DNA of 64,000 nucleotides from Pyxidicoccus parkwaysis (GTDB lineage Bacteria; Myxococcota; Myxococcia; Myxococcales; Myxococcaceae): NCBI RefSeq assembly GCF_017301735.1, contig NZ_CP071090.1, positions 3,400,001 to 3,464,000 of the forward strand, read 5' to 3'. Shown piece by piece: positions 1 to 8,575 of this stretch (position 1 is its first letter; each line of letters starts with the position of its first letter). The notes under the pieces were generated by a model. It saw only the letters and a program-made list of their open reading frames with translations, ran no database searches and was not told where the DNA came from. The position numbers and the translations under genes were made by a program.

Positions 1-54
1 CACTCCCGCCTGAATGTCTTCCAACTCCAGCAGGCCGTCTTTGCGTCCGGGCAT
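1..54 (-). CDS. N-terminus of a gene cut by the window edge, possibly a Dyp-type peroxidase
   Basis: Only the first 18 codons are inside the window. They start at an ATG at 54 and read MPGRKDGLLELEDIQAGV. The stop codon of the upstream gene lies 9 bp before this start, so the genes are probably co-transcribed. The short ELEDIQ segment resembles the N-terminal strand of Dyp-type haem peroxidases, which commonly begin with a DIQG-like motif, but 18 residues are far too few for a firm family call. The rest of the gene lies beyond coordinate 1. Confidence 0.45.
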   Translation of the reverse strand, partial: MPGRKDGLLELEDIQAGV

Positions 55-63
55 GGTGCGCGC

Positions 64-1077
64 TCACCGGGCCAGGCAGATGTTCTTCCAGAAGCGCTCG
101 AGGCTCTCGTCGACGCCGAACAGCGTGGAGAAGACGGTGGAGTCCACGACGAGCACATCCCCCGCGCGCTCGCCCGCGGGCGGTACCCAGACGCAGGTGT
201 TGAACTCGCGGTTGCCGGCCGCGGTGAACGGGTGGGGTGGCCGGGTGAGGTCGATGGGCTGCCGCGCCAGGACCCTGGCCGCCTTGCCCTTCGGGTCGAG
301 CACCTCGTAGTGCGGCAGGTGGAAGTGGAGGTTGAACGACGTCACGCCCGTCAGGTAGCCCCGCGTGTCCAAATCGCGTTGGATGGTGAGCGGCGCGATT
401 CGCTTGCCCGAGGTCGCGGGGCGAAGGCCGAAGCGGTTCTCGACGGGAATGCCCAGGCTCCTCAGGATGGAGCGGCAGAACAGGCCGAAGCGCTGCTGCC
501 GGGGCACCAGGGCATCGCCATGGTGGGCATACTCCATGGCGCGCTCCTCCATGTTGGAGGACGCCCCCACGTCGTGATGCGGCCCGATGACGAGACACGT
601 GCCCTCGCGCTTGAGGAAGGCCCGCATCGCCTCGAGCTCTCCGGCCGAGGCCTCCTGCTCCGTCGCCATGTGGTCCAGGCCGAAGAGGAGCAGCGTGTCC
701 GTGTCGCCGAGCACCCGCTCGTCGAGCGGCAGGGAGAAGCCGGCCTGGTCGACGCGCTGGAAGACGGGCACGGTGTGTCCCGTGACTTCGCCGGCCACCT
801 GCTGGAAGCGGGTCCAGGCCCAGAAGAAGAGCTCCAGCGAGCCCGCGATTCCCTGCTGGAACCGCCGCGGGTCCGCGAAGCGGGGGTCCTCGTACTCCGG
901 CCAGAGCACCCGGCGCACTTCCGTCATGGTCGAGAAGCGGTTGTCCATGACGGTGACGTCCCGGTTCGCCTCGCCGGGGTACGTCCAGGAGACGTAGACG
1001 CTGACCCGCCGCCGCCCGCGCTCATACTTCCGTGGCACGTGGTTCTGGTTGTATGTCCGAGCGGGTTCGGTCTGCAT
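64..1077 (-). CDS. Hypothetical protein, 337 aa
   Basis: I do not recognise a family. The protein is soluble, with no signal peptide and no membrane segment. It has an alternating hydrophobic pattern around residues 130-180 (TDTLLLFGLDHM, then REGTCLVIGPHHDVG) that could be a Rossmann-like or class-I amidotransferase-like fold; this is inference only. The ATG at 1077 was chosen over the GTG at 1083 because GGAGG lies 7 nt before the ATG but only 1 nt before the GTG. The next gene (minus strand) starts 9 bp after its stop, and the preceding gene ends 42 bp before it, so the three genes probably form an operon. Confidence 0.75.
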   Translation of the reverse strand: MQTEPARTYNQNHVPRKYERGRRRVSVYVSWTYPGEANRDVTVMDNRFSTMTEVRRVLWPEYEDPRFADPRRFQQGIAGSLELFFWAWTRFQQVAGEVTGHTVPVFQRVDQAGFSLPLDERVLGDTDTLLLFGLDHMATEQEASAGELEAMRAFLKREGTCLVIGPHHDVGASSNMEERAMEYAHHGDALVPRQQRFGLFCRSILRSLGIPVENRFGLRPATSGKRIAPLTIQRDLDTRGYLTGVTSFNLHFHLPHYEVLDPKGKAARVLARQPIDLTRPPHPFTAAGNREFNTCVWVPPAGERAGDVLVVDSTVFSTLFGVDESLERFWKNICLAR

Positions 1078-1119
1078 CTTCACTCCTCCGGCCAGGAGGG
1101 CATGGCGGGGAAGGACGGC

Positions 1120-1659
1120 TCACTGGAGCTGGTCGAGCATGTCCGAGAGTGACTCTTTGACTCTCAAGGCCTTCTTGATTTCGTCAGCGGTGACGTAGGG
1201 GTACTCGCCATACTCGAGGAAGCTCGGGCATTGGTGTTCCCGCACGAAGCGGACGAAGGCTTCCGGGTTGGTCTTCCAGTCGGAGGGGAAGCCCTCCAGG
1301 TTCTCGAAGACGGTATCGACGCCGACCTTCTTGAACAGCTCCACCGCGTCCTCGGTGTATTTGTCGAAGTCGGTGTCGAAGATGCCCTGATACATGAAAC
1401 GTGTATCGTTATCGAAGAGCACCCATCTCAGGTAATGGAGCTTGAGTGGCGCGAGGGCGGTCGGGTCGCTCTCGACGGTCTTCGCCAGTTTCTGGCCATA
1501 GCCTCGGATGGCGTCCGCCCGGCCGGGCTTGACCTTGGCGATGATGGTGAAGCCATGACAGGCAGGAGTCCGGGGCCAGATGGGGCCGTATTTTCCCTTC
1601 GGCAGGGAGTCGTCCTGCTTCGGAAGCGCCATTGCCGCGGGCTTGAGTTCGCGTTCCAT
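1120..1659 (-). CDS. Hypothetical protein, 179 aa, possible stress-responsive dimeric alpha/beta-barrel fold
   Basis: Soluble 179-residue protein, no signal peptide. The central part (HGFTIIAKVKPGRADAIR, then LRWVLFDNDTRFMYQGIFD) has the beta-alpha-beta pattern typical of small ferredoxin-like/dimeric alpha-beta-barrel proteins, where a strand with a KPG turn is followed by a helix; I infer this fold only weakly. The start is the ATG at 1659, preceded by a GGGGGAG ribosome site with good spacing. An upstream in-frame extension lacks such a site and looks non-coding. It is the first gene of the apparent three-gene minus-strand operon that runs to the window edge. Confidence 0.7.
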   Translation of the reverse strand: MERELKPAAMALPKQDDSLPKGKYGPIWPRTPACHGFTIIAKVKPGRADAIRGYGQKLAKTVESDPTALAPLKLHYLRWVLFDNDTRFMYQGIFDTDFDKYTEDAVELFKKVGVDTVFENLEGFPSDWKTNPEAFVRFVREHQCPSFLEYGEYPYVTADEIKKALRVKESLSDMLDQLQ

Positions 1660-1804
1660 GTCTTGCTCCCCCCTGTGTTTCCGGCCCGGGTTCAAGGTGA
1701 AGACGCGACTGTTGAGCGTCAACCAGCACTCTCGTCGGTCGGGCGCACAGTGCGGCTTCGAGCGGTGGCTCCCTGCCGATGTCAGGCGCCCTGGCGGGGA
1801 AGGC

Positions 1805-1921
1805 ATGTCCGAAGGGCTCAGCGCCCGGGAGCGACGCGGGTGGGACGACAGGTACCCGGATCGTCCTGACTGGCATCAACCCATGACGTCTCCTCGCTCG
1901 TCGAGTGCAGATCCAACCTAG
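1805..1921 (+). pseudogene. Possible small ORF or remnant of a SAM-methyltransferase N-terminus
   Basis: A 38-codon frame starts at an ATG with GGGGAAGG immediately upstream. Its product contains LSARERRGWDDRYPDRPDW, which looks like the WDxRY..xPxW opening of class-I SAM methyltransferases of the TehB/thiopurine type. The frame ends at a TAG before any cofactor motif appears and is followed 33 bp later by dnaE2. It may be a truncated leftover of a displaced gene, a short leader ORF, or chance. It sits in the 295-bp gap between the divergent 1659 start and dnaE2. Confidence 0.25.
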
Positions 1922-1924
1922 CGC

Positions 1925-1940
1925 CTGAACGCACGGTCAG
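1925..1940. promoter_or_regulatory. Candidate LexA (SOS) box of dnaE2
   Basis: The sequence CTGAACGCACGGTCAG is a CTGA-N8-TCAG dyad of the CTG-N10-CAG type used by many LexA proteins. By my alignment it agrees at most positions with the Myxococcus xanthus LexA consensus as I remember it (CTRHAMRYBYGTTCAGS). It lies 14 bp before the dnaE2 GTG and directly abuts a -10-like TATGTT (1941-1946), a position where bound repressor would block transcription. DnaE2 is SOS-controlled in many bacteria. Confidence 0.55.
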
Positions 1941-1954
1941 TATGTTGATCCGCT

Positions 1955-4900
1955 GTGGACTACGCCGAGCTCGTCTGTCGCTCCAACTTCTCGTTCCTCC
2001 GTGGCGCCTCGCATCCGGAGGAGCTGGTGGCCACGGCCGCGAGGCTCGGGTTGCGCTCGCTGGCGCTGACGGACGCGGACGGGCTGTACGGGGTGGTGAA
2101 GGCGCACCTGGCGGCGAAGGAGCACGGCGTGAGGCTCATCCTCGGGGCCGAGCTGACGCTGGAGGACGCCCCGCCGGTGGTGGTGTACGCGGCGGACGCG
2201 GGCGGGTACGCGAACCTGTGCAGTCTGGTGTCGCAGAGCCGGATGACCCACCCGAAGGGTGAGGCGGGGCTGCCGTGGCGGGCGCTGGCGGACCGCTCCG
2301 CGGGGTTGCTCGCGCTGCTGCCCGAGCCGTGCGCGGCGGAGCGAGTGGCCCCGCTGGCGGAGGCCTTCCCGGAGCGCTTCCACGTGGGCCTGTGCCGGAC
2401 GCTGTCGGCGGGAGACTTCGCGCGGGAGACGCGGGTGGATGCGCTGGCGCGCGAGTTGGGCGTGCCCGTGGTGGCGCACAACGACGTGCACACGCACCAC
2501 CGCCGGCGTCAGCCATTGCAGGACGTGCTGGTGTCCATCCGGCACGGGACGACGGTGGACAGGGCGGGGACGCTGCTGTTGCCCAACGCGGAGCGGACGC
2601 TGAAGGGGCCGTATGAGATGGCGCGCCTGTTCGCGGACCGGCCGGAGGCGCTGGAGCGCACGGTGGAACTGGCGTCGCGCTGCCATGCCTCGCTGGATGA
2701 CCTGCACTACCGCTTCCCCGAGGAGGACCTGCCCGAGGGACGCACGGCGAACGAGCACCTGCGGGCGCTGACGTACGAGGGGCTCACGGTGCGCTACCCG
2801 GGAGGCGTGCCGCCGGAGGTGGTGCGGCAGATTGAGCATGAGTTGAAGCTCATCGCCGCGCTGGACTTCGCGGGGTACTTCCTGGCGCTGTGGGACATCG
2901 TGAAGTACGCCCGAGGCCGGGGGATTCTCTGCCAGGGCCGGGGCAGCGCGGCGAACTCGGCGGTCTGCTACGCGTTGCAGATAACGGCGATTGACCCGGT
3001 GCGGATGGGCCTGCTGTTCGAGCGCTTCCTGAGCATGGAGCGCAAGGAGCCGCCGGACATCGACGTGGACTTCGAGCACGAGCGGCGCGAGGAGGTGCTC
3101 CAGTACGTCTACGAGAAGCACGGCCGGCAGCGGGCGGGGATGGTGTGCGAAGTCATCTGCTACCGGGGCCGGCTGGCGTTGCGCGAGACGGGCAAGGCCT
3201 TGGGGTTGTCCCTGGACCAGGTGGACAAGCTGTCGAAGGTGGCGGCGGCGAATGGCTTCCAGGTGACGCCGGAGGTGCTGCTGGAGGCGGGGCTGTCTGC
3301 CTTTGACAGCCGGGTGCAGAAGACGCTGTCCCTGGCGATGGAGATGGAAGGCTTTCCGAGACACCTGTCCATCCACGTGGGCGGCTTCGTGATTACGCGC
3401 GAGCCCCTGACGGAGCTGGTGCCGGTGGAGAACGCGGCGATGCCGGGCCGCACCGTCATCCAGTGGGAGAAGGATGACATCAACTCAATTGGCCTGCTGA
3501 AGGTGGACCTGCTGGCGCTGGGGATGTTGACGGCGCTGTCGAAGTGTCTCGCGCTGATTCGCGAGCACCACGGGCGTGAGCTGTCATTGGCCACGATTCC
3601 GCCGGAGGACCCGAAGGTCTACGACATGCTGTGCGAGGCGGACACGGTAGGCGTGTTCCAGATTGAGAGCCGCGCGCAGATGAACATGCTGCCGAGGCTG
3701 AAGCCGAGGACGTTCTACGACCTGGTGGTGGAGATTGCCCTCATCCGTCCGGGGCCGATTGTCGGGAACATGGTGCATCCGTTCCTGAGGCGGCGGAACG
3801 GAATCGAGAAGCCGGAGTACCCCAGTGAGGCGGTGAAGGAGATTCTGGGGAAGACGCTGGGCGTGCCGCTCTTCCAGGAGCAGGCGATGAAGCTGGCCAT
3901 GGTGGCGGCGGGCTTCACGGCGGGAGAGGCGGACGGGCTGCGGCGCGTGCTGAGCCACAAGCGGGCGGAGTCGATGCTGTTGCAGTACCGGGGCCGCTTC
4001 GTGGAGGGCTGCATCTCCCGTGGATATCAGCGAGCCCAGGCGGAGGAGTGGTTCGACAACTTCCGGGGCTTCGCGCACTACGGCTTCCCGGAGAGTCACT
4101 CCGCGAGCTTCGCGCTGATTGCATACGCGTCGAGCTGGCTGAAGTGTCATTACCCGGCGGCCTTCACGGCGGCGCTGCTGAACTCCCAGCCGATGGGCTT
4201 CTACGCGCCGCACACGCTGGTGGCGGATGCGCAGCGGCACGGGGTGGAGGTGCGGCCGGTGGACGTGCAGCGCTCGAGGTGGAACTGCACGTTGGAGGAC
4301 GGCGGCAAGGCACTGCGGTTGGGACTGCGGATGGTGAAGGGCCTGGGCGCTTCAGCGGGGCAACGGGTGGAGTCGGCGAAGCGGGAAGGGGAGACCTTCC
4401 GCGACGTGGGAGACCTCGCGAGGCGGGCGAGGATTCCGAGGCACGAGCTGACGCGGCTGGCCCTGGCGGGCTCTCTGGCCGAGCTGTGTGGCTCGCGGCG
4501 CAAGGCGCTGTGGGAGATACAGGCGCTGGGGCCGCTGGACTCGGATGACTTGTTCTTCGGGATGTCGATGGACGGCACGGAGGTGGAATTGCCGTCGATG
4601 AGCCTCTTCGAGCGCGTGGTGGCGGACTACGACACGGTGGGGCTGTCGTTGGAGAAGCACCCGCTGGAGTTGCTGAGGCCCGCGCTGAAGAAGATGGGCG
4701 CGGTGACGGCGGAGGGATTGAAGCGGGTGCGCTCGGGGCAGAAGGTGTCGGTGGGTGGAATGCTCATCTGCCGGCAGCGGCCGCCCACGGCGAAGGGCAT
4801 CTGCTTCATCTCGCTGGAGGACGAGACGGGCATCGCCAACCTCATCGTGCCTCCGGACGTGTACGAGGCGTGCCGGAAGCAGATTCACGGCGCCCTGTTC

Positions 4901-4984
4901 ATCGTGGGCCAGGGCGTGCTGGAGCGCTCGGGAAAGGTGACGAACGTGAAGACGCGTCACGTTCAAGGCCTTTCCCAAGCGTGA
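1955..4984 (+). CDS. dnaE2: Error-prone DNA polymerase DnaE2 (ImuC)
   Basis: Alpha-subunit-type C-family DNA polymerase used in damage-induced translesion synthesis. The product is 1009 aa, close to the usual DnaE2 length. The N-terminal PHP domain opens with NFSFLRGASHPEELV, the typical DnaE2 version. The catalytic centre includes GQGRGSAANS (about 325) and PPDIDVDFEHERREEV (about 367). The tail carries the helix-hairpin-helix and OB-fold region (GMLICRQRPPTAKGICFISLED). The start is GTG at 1955; an in-frame TGA 9 nt upstream excludes anything longer, and no Shine-Dalgarno is visible. imuA and imuB, often adjacent in other bacteria, are absent here. Regulation is probably by LexA through the box just upstream. 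It converges with the 4997 gene, 12 bp away. Confidence 0.96.
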   Translation: MDYAELVCRSNFSFLRGASHPEELVATAARLGLRSLALTDADGLYGVVKAHLAAKEHGVRLILGAELTLEDAPPVVVYAADAGGYANLCSLVSQSRMTHPKGEAGLPWRALADRSAGLLALLPEPCAAERVAPLAEAFPERFHVGLCRTLSAGDFARETRVDALARELGVPVVAHNDVHTHHRRRQPLQDVLVSIRHGTTVDRAGTLLLPNAERTLKGPYEMARLFADRPEALERTVELASRCHASLDDLHYRFPEEDLPEGRTANEHLRALTYEGLTVRYPGGVPPEVVRQIEHELKLIAALDFAGYFLALWDIVKYARGRGILCQGRGSAANSAVCYALQITAIDPVRMGLLFERFLSMERKEPPDIDVDFEHERREEVLQYVYEKHGRQRAGMVCEVICYRGRLALRETGKALGLSLDQVDKLSKVAAANGFQVTPEVLLEAGLSAFDSRVQKTLSLAMEMEGFPRHLSIHVGGFVITREPLTELVPVENAAMPGRTVIQWEKDDINSIGLLKVDLLALGMLTALSKCLALIREHHGRELSLATIPPEDPKVYDMLCEADTVGVFQIESRAQMNMLPRLKPRTFYDLVVEIALIRPGPIVGNMVHPFLRRRNGIEKPEYPSEAVKEILGKTLGVPLFQEQAMKLAMVAAGFTAGEADGLRRVLSHKRAESMLLQYRGRFVEGCISRGYQRAQAEEWFDNFRGFAHYGFPESHSASFALIAYASSWLKCHYPAAFTAALLNSQPMGFYAPHTLVADAQRHGVEVRPVDVQRSRWNCTLEDGGKALRLGLRMVKGLGASAGQRVESAKREGETFRDVGDLARRARIPRHELTRLALAGSLAELCGSRRKALWEIQALGPLDSDDLFFGMSMDGTEVELPSMSLFERVVADYDTVGLSLEKHPLELLRPALKKMGAVTAEGLKRVRSGQKVSVGGMLICRQRPPTAKGICFISLEDETGIANLIVPPDVYEACRKQIHGALFIVGQGVLERSGKVTNVKTRHVQGLSQA

Positions 4985-4996
4985 GCCGCGTGCGCG

Positions 4997-7900
4997 TCAG
5001 CTGAGCTGGAACAGCTTGCCCTCCACGTCCTTCACGCTGGTGGCGAAGACGGCCGCGGCCCAGCGCAGCGCGTTGAGTCCGAAGCCCACCAGGTCGAAGC
5101 CGACCGCGACGGGGACCACCTCCAGCTGCTCGAAGAGGCCGGCATAGGACTCCAGCACCACGCCCGTGTCGTTGGAGAGGTTGGCGAAGAGCTTCTCCGT
5201 GTCGCTGATGATGGAGTGGTAGGGGACCGACGCGCTCGAGGTCATCTCCAGCACGTAGCTCCAGACGGCGACGACGTAGCCCACCAGGCCGACCAGGCCC
5301 AGCAGCACCGTGTCGAGCCCGCCCATCAGCTTCTCCATGACCTCGAGAGCGCCCGTCGGGCCGCGCCCGGATTGCACGGCCCAGCCCAGCAGGGCGGCGC
5401 AGCTCGTGGTCACCGCCTCGGCGAGTGAGAAGCCCCACAGCGCCCGGTCCAGCTTCTGCTGGGTCGAGTCGTCATCGAAGGGGAAGCTCCCCGCGACACC
5501 AATGGCCGTCAGCGCCGACTGCATCGTCGAGATGAGGCACTCCAGCTTGCCGTCCCTCACCCGCATCTTCTGCGCATCCGCGCTGGCGGAGAGGAAGATG
5601 GGGTAGAAGAACGACGCGAAGACGCTGGCGAGCCCGCCAATCTGCGAGTAGCGGACGGTCATCTCGCTCTGGGCCTTGCTGCCCGAGGTCTGCGCGTCCA
5701 GCTCCAGGAAGGAGCGCGAGTTCGCCCGCCAGGGCATGACCTTCGCCCGCGAGTCCGCCTGCTTCAGTTGCGCCACGTCCTGCGTCTGCACCGGCGCCTC
5801 GCCGGTGAGCAGCTTGTAGACGATGGTGATGGGAATGGCCGCGAGCAGGCTGAGCGCACCCAGCATCGTCAGCGAGTCCTCATCCGTCAGCTCCTCGTAG
5901 AGCCAGGAGATGAGCGGGATTCTCACCGGGCGCAGCAGCAGGTCCTGCACCATCGCCTGGGTGATGTCCGCCGCCACCGCGCACATGCCCACGATGAGGT
6001 CCCTGGCCGCCTGCAAGAGCGCCTGCACGGCCTCGCCAGCGAGCAGCGTGAGGAAGCCCTTCAGCGTGAAGGTGCCCTGCTGGAGCATCGTCTTCACGTT
6101 GCCGAGCAACTCCTTCACCGTGCCCGCGACGTCCCCGAGGATGCTCACAGCCGTCTGGGTGAAGTCCATCACCGCCTGGACGAGCGGGTTCTCGGACGGG
6201 CTGAACTCGGTGCTCGTGACGCCGCCGTGGCTGAGCTGGTACGTGGAGAACGTCCCACCCGGGCTGGTCGTCATGCACGCCATGGCGGACTGCTGCTCGG
6301 GCGTCGACGAGCTCTGGGCCTGCGACGTCACCTGTCCCAGGCTCACGTCCTGGAGGCCCATGGCCTGGTTGACGACGTCGTCCCAGCCGGCAATGAGCGA
6401 GTCGAAGAACGCGCCGATGGCGGGTCCCGCGTCCTTCAGTTCGCCGCCGACCCAGTTGATGATGTCCGCGGTCATCGCCTCCAGCGCCTTCTGGGTGTTG
6501 AGGATGTCGTCCCAGGCGAAGAGGAACCCGAGCAGGCTGATGAGGTCACCGATGAGCACCGCGAGCTGCTGGAACAGCCAACTGATGAGCTGCAGCGCCT
6601 CGGAGATGGTGCGGATGACGAAGGTGAGGACCTGCTCGCCAATCTTCACGAAGAACTGGAGCAGGTTGCCGGCCGCGCCGACGATGGGCTGGATGACGTA
6701 CTCGTAGACGGCGCCCGCCGCGCTCTCCAGCGCCTGGAGCACGTCTCCCGCCGCCGTCTCGATGGCGTTGCCCACGTCGCCCAGCACGCTGAAGGACGTG
6801 GGGCGCACCAGGAGCGCCTGGGTCGTGGGCGCGGGCGCGGCGGAGGAAGAGACGGGCGCCGCCGAGCCGTCCGCCGGCAGCGTGCCCATGTTGGCCATGA
6901 GCTGGTTGAGCGAGTCTTGAATTTGCGAGACCAGCGCCGGGTCCGTGCCGGGCGGCACCACGGGCGTGCCGTCCGCCTTCTTCCAGTCCGACAAGTCACC
7001 GGACTGGAGCTTCTGGGCGAGGTTCGCGCGCAGCTCGGCGCTGGGGTCCGCCGTCACGGGCGCGGCGAGGAACGGCGCGCTGAAGCGGAACATGGGCGTG
7101 CCCACGTCGGACACCTTGTTGATGAGCGTCACCGTGCCCGTGTTGTCCGTCTTCACCGCCACGGGCGTGGTGGAGTCCACGTCCGTCCAGTACCCGTTCA
7201 CCATGACGTGGGCCCACTCGGAGGCGCTGACCTGCACCGCCTGGTTGATGAGCGGTGCCCCCTGCGCGTCGGTGAAGCGCACCACGGTGGTGTAGCAGGC
7301 GAACTGCTGCCCGTTGCCGGACGAGGGCAGCACCAGGTCCGTGTTCTGCCAGCTCGTGCTGGTGGGGTCCTGCCAGAGGTAGGCGATGGTGCTGTTGTCC
7401 GTCTTGGAGAGGAACAGCTCGCAGGCGGAGCGCTTCTGGTTGCGGCGCGCGGCGAGGTGCGCCACGTGCTGGCCCTGCTGGAGCGGCGCGGACCAGCCGT
7501 CGGTGGCACCCACCGCGTTGCTGACACACAAGAGCCGCTGGCTGCTGTCCACCGCCCAGACGCTGACGCGCGAGGCGTCCTGGTGCGCGAGCACCGCCGA
7601 GACGCCGGGGAGCAGGTCGGCCGAGGCGATGGCCAGCGCCGCTTTCGTGGAGGGCTTCGGGCTGGTGGGATTCAGGAGGGTGGACGGGAACCACGACAGG
7701 CCGTCTCCGCCGACGTAGAGGGCGCTCAGCCCGCTGTTGTGCGGGTCCGGCAGCGCCCACAGGCAGCGTGCTCCGGAGGGGGCCTGCACCTGCAGCGTGT
7801 GAGGAGCGGAGTGCGAGTCGGGCAGGCTGGTGAAGAGCAGGTTCAGCTTGTTGGAGTTGTCGTCATAGAGCGTCCACGTGCCGCGGTACGTGTCCCCGGT

Positions 7901-8539
7901 GATGGAGGCGCGCCCGATGACGACGTCGTGCAGCGTCTTCATCTCCTGCGGCGGCGCCCAGTTGGTCCAGGCGCTGCTGACGGAGGAGGTGGACGCGTCG
8001 ATGAAGTAGCGGCCTACGCTTCCCGTGGACGTCTTCACCTGGGCGATGAGCAGCGGCGCCTGCTGCGCATTCACATAGTCGCCCAGGAGCAGGCGCAGGA
8101 CGGGCTGGCCGGTGGGGCCTCCCTGGCGTTGCACCCACGCGGTGGCGAGCGTGCTCCACGCGCTTCCGTCAGTGGAAGGCGTCAGCGGAGGAGAGACGAA
8201 CACGCGGCTGCCGCCCGCGCCGTCGTCCAGGGCCACGGCCAGGATGATTTCGCCCGACTGCGCCTGGATGACGGCATAGCTCTGGACGTCATGGTTGGCG
8301 TCGGGGCTCAGCTCCATCTGACGCCAGCCCGTCTGCACGGTGGTGTCGCGCAACATCACCCACAGCGTCTTGCGGTTGGCATCCGCGCTGGACGCGCCCA
8401 CGCTGAAGAGGAGTGGCGAGCCGCCTGCGTCTTCCGCTGAAGCCAGCGGATACGACGCGTCCACGGACGTGGCGGCGAGGTAGTTGTACATCAGGCTGGA
8501 AGAGACAGACGCCGAGCCAGACAGGGTTCCCTGTGACAT
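4997..8539 (-). CDS. 1180-aa protein: N-terminal propeller-like region plus long hydrophobic helical region
   Basis: I cannot assign a family. Residues 1-430 consist of repeated short strands with W and G motifs, such as LWVMLRDTTVQTGWRQMEL and SVWAVDSSQRLLCVS, and look like a lectin-type beta-propeller. Residues about 430-520 resemble an Ig-like domain (VVRFTDAQGAPLINQAVQV). The rest is helical, with strongly hydrophobic or amphipathic stretches near 610-680, 890-913 and 1075-1100. There is no N-terminal signal peptide. This architecture recalls large secreted toxins in which a binding head precedes a membrane-inserting part, but that is inference. The gene follows the P47-like gene by 36 bp on the same strand and is almost certainly co-transcribed with it. 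Confidence 0.85.
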   Translation of the reverse strand: MSQGTLSGSASVSSSLMYNYLAATSVDASYPLASAEDAGGSPLLFSVGASSADANRKTLWVMLRDTTVQTGWRQMELSPDANHDVQSYAVIQAQSGEIILAVALDDGAGGSRVFVSPPLTPSTDGSAWSTLATAWVQRQGGPTGQPVLRLLLGDYVNAQQAPLLIAQVKTSTGSVGRYFIDASTSSVSSAWTNWAPPQEMKTLHDVVIGRASITGDTYRGTWTLYDDNSNKLNLLFTSLPDSHSAPHTLQVQAPSGARCLWALPDPHNSGLSALYVGGDGLSWFPSTLLNPTSPKPSTKAALAIASADLLPGVSAVLAHQDASRVSVWAVDSSQRLLCVSNAVGATDGWSAPLQQGQHVAHLAARRNQKRSACELFLSKTDNSTIAYLWQDPTSTSWQNTDLVLPSSGNGQQFACYTTVVRFTDAQGAPLINQAVQVSASEWAHVMVNGYWTDVDSTTPVAVKTDNTGTVTLINKVSDVGTPMFRFSAPFLAAPVTADPSAELRANLAQKLQSGDLSDWKKADGTPVVPPGTDPALVSQIQDSLNQLMANMGTLPADGSAAPVSSSAAPAPTTQALLVRPTSFSVLGDVGNAIETAAGDVLQALESAAGAVYEYVIQPIVGAAGNLLQFFVKIGEQVLTFVIRTISEALQLISWLFQQLAVLIGDLISLLGFLFAWDDILNTQKALEAMTADIINWVGGELKDAGPAIGAFFDSLIAGWDDVVNQAMGLQDVSLGQVTSQAQSSSTPEQQSAMACMTTSPGGTFSTYQLSHGGVTSTEFSPSENPLVQAVMDFTQTAVSILGDVAGTVKELLGNVKTMLQQGTFTLKGFLTLLAGEAVQALLQAARDLIVGMCAVAADITQAMVQDLLLRPVRIPLISWLYEELTDEDSLTMLGALSLLAAIPITIVYKLLTGEAPVQTQDVAQLKQADSRAKVMPWRANSRSFLELDAQTSGSKAQSEMTVRYSQIGGLASVFASFFYPIFLSASADAQKMRVRDGKLECLISTMQSALTAIGVAGSFPFDDDSTQQKLDRALWGFSLAEAVTTSCAALLGWAVQSGRGPTGALEVMEKLMGGLDTVLLGLVGLVGYVVAVWSYVLEMTSSASVPYHSIISDTEKLFANLSNDTGVVLESYAGLFEQLEVVPVAVGFDLVGFGLNALRWAAAVFATSVKDVEGKLFQLS

Positions 8540-8575
8540 GAGAGCTCCAGAAGTGTGGGGTGGGAGGGGAGAAGC

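Noticed and set aside
5768..8440. Long plus-strand open frame opposite the 1180-aa gene
   Set aside because: It is a GC-driven antisense frame rich in R, G, H and A with no motif; the minus-strand product has coherent domains and a GC-skewed third codon position.
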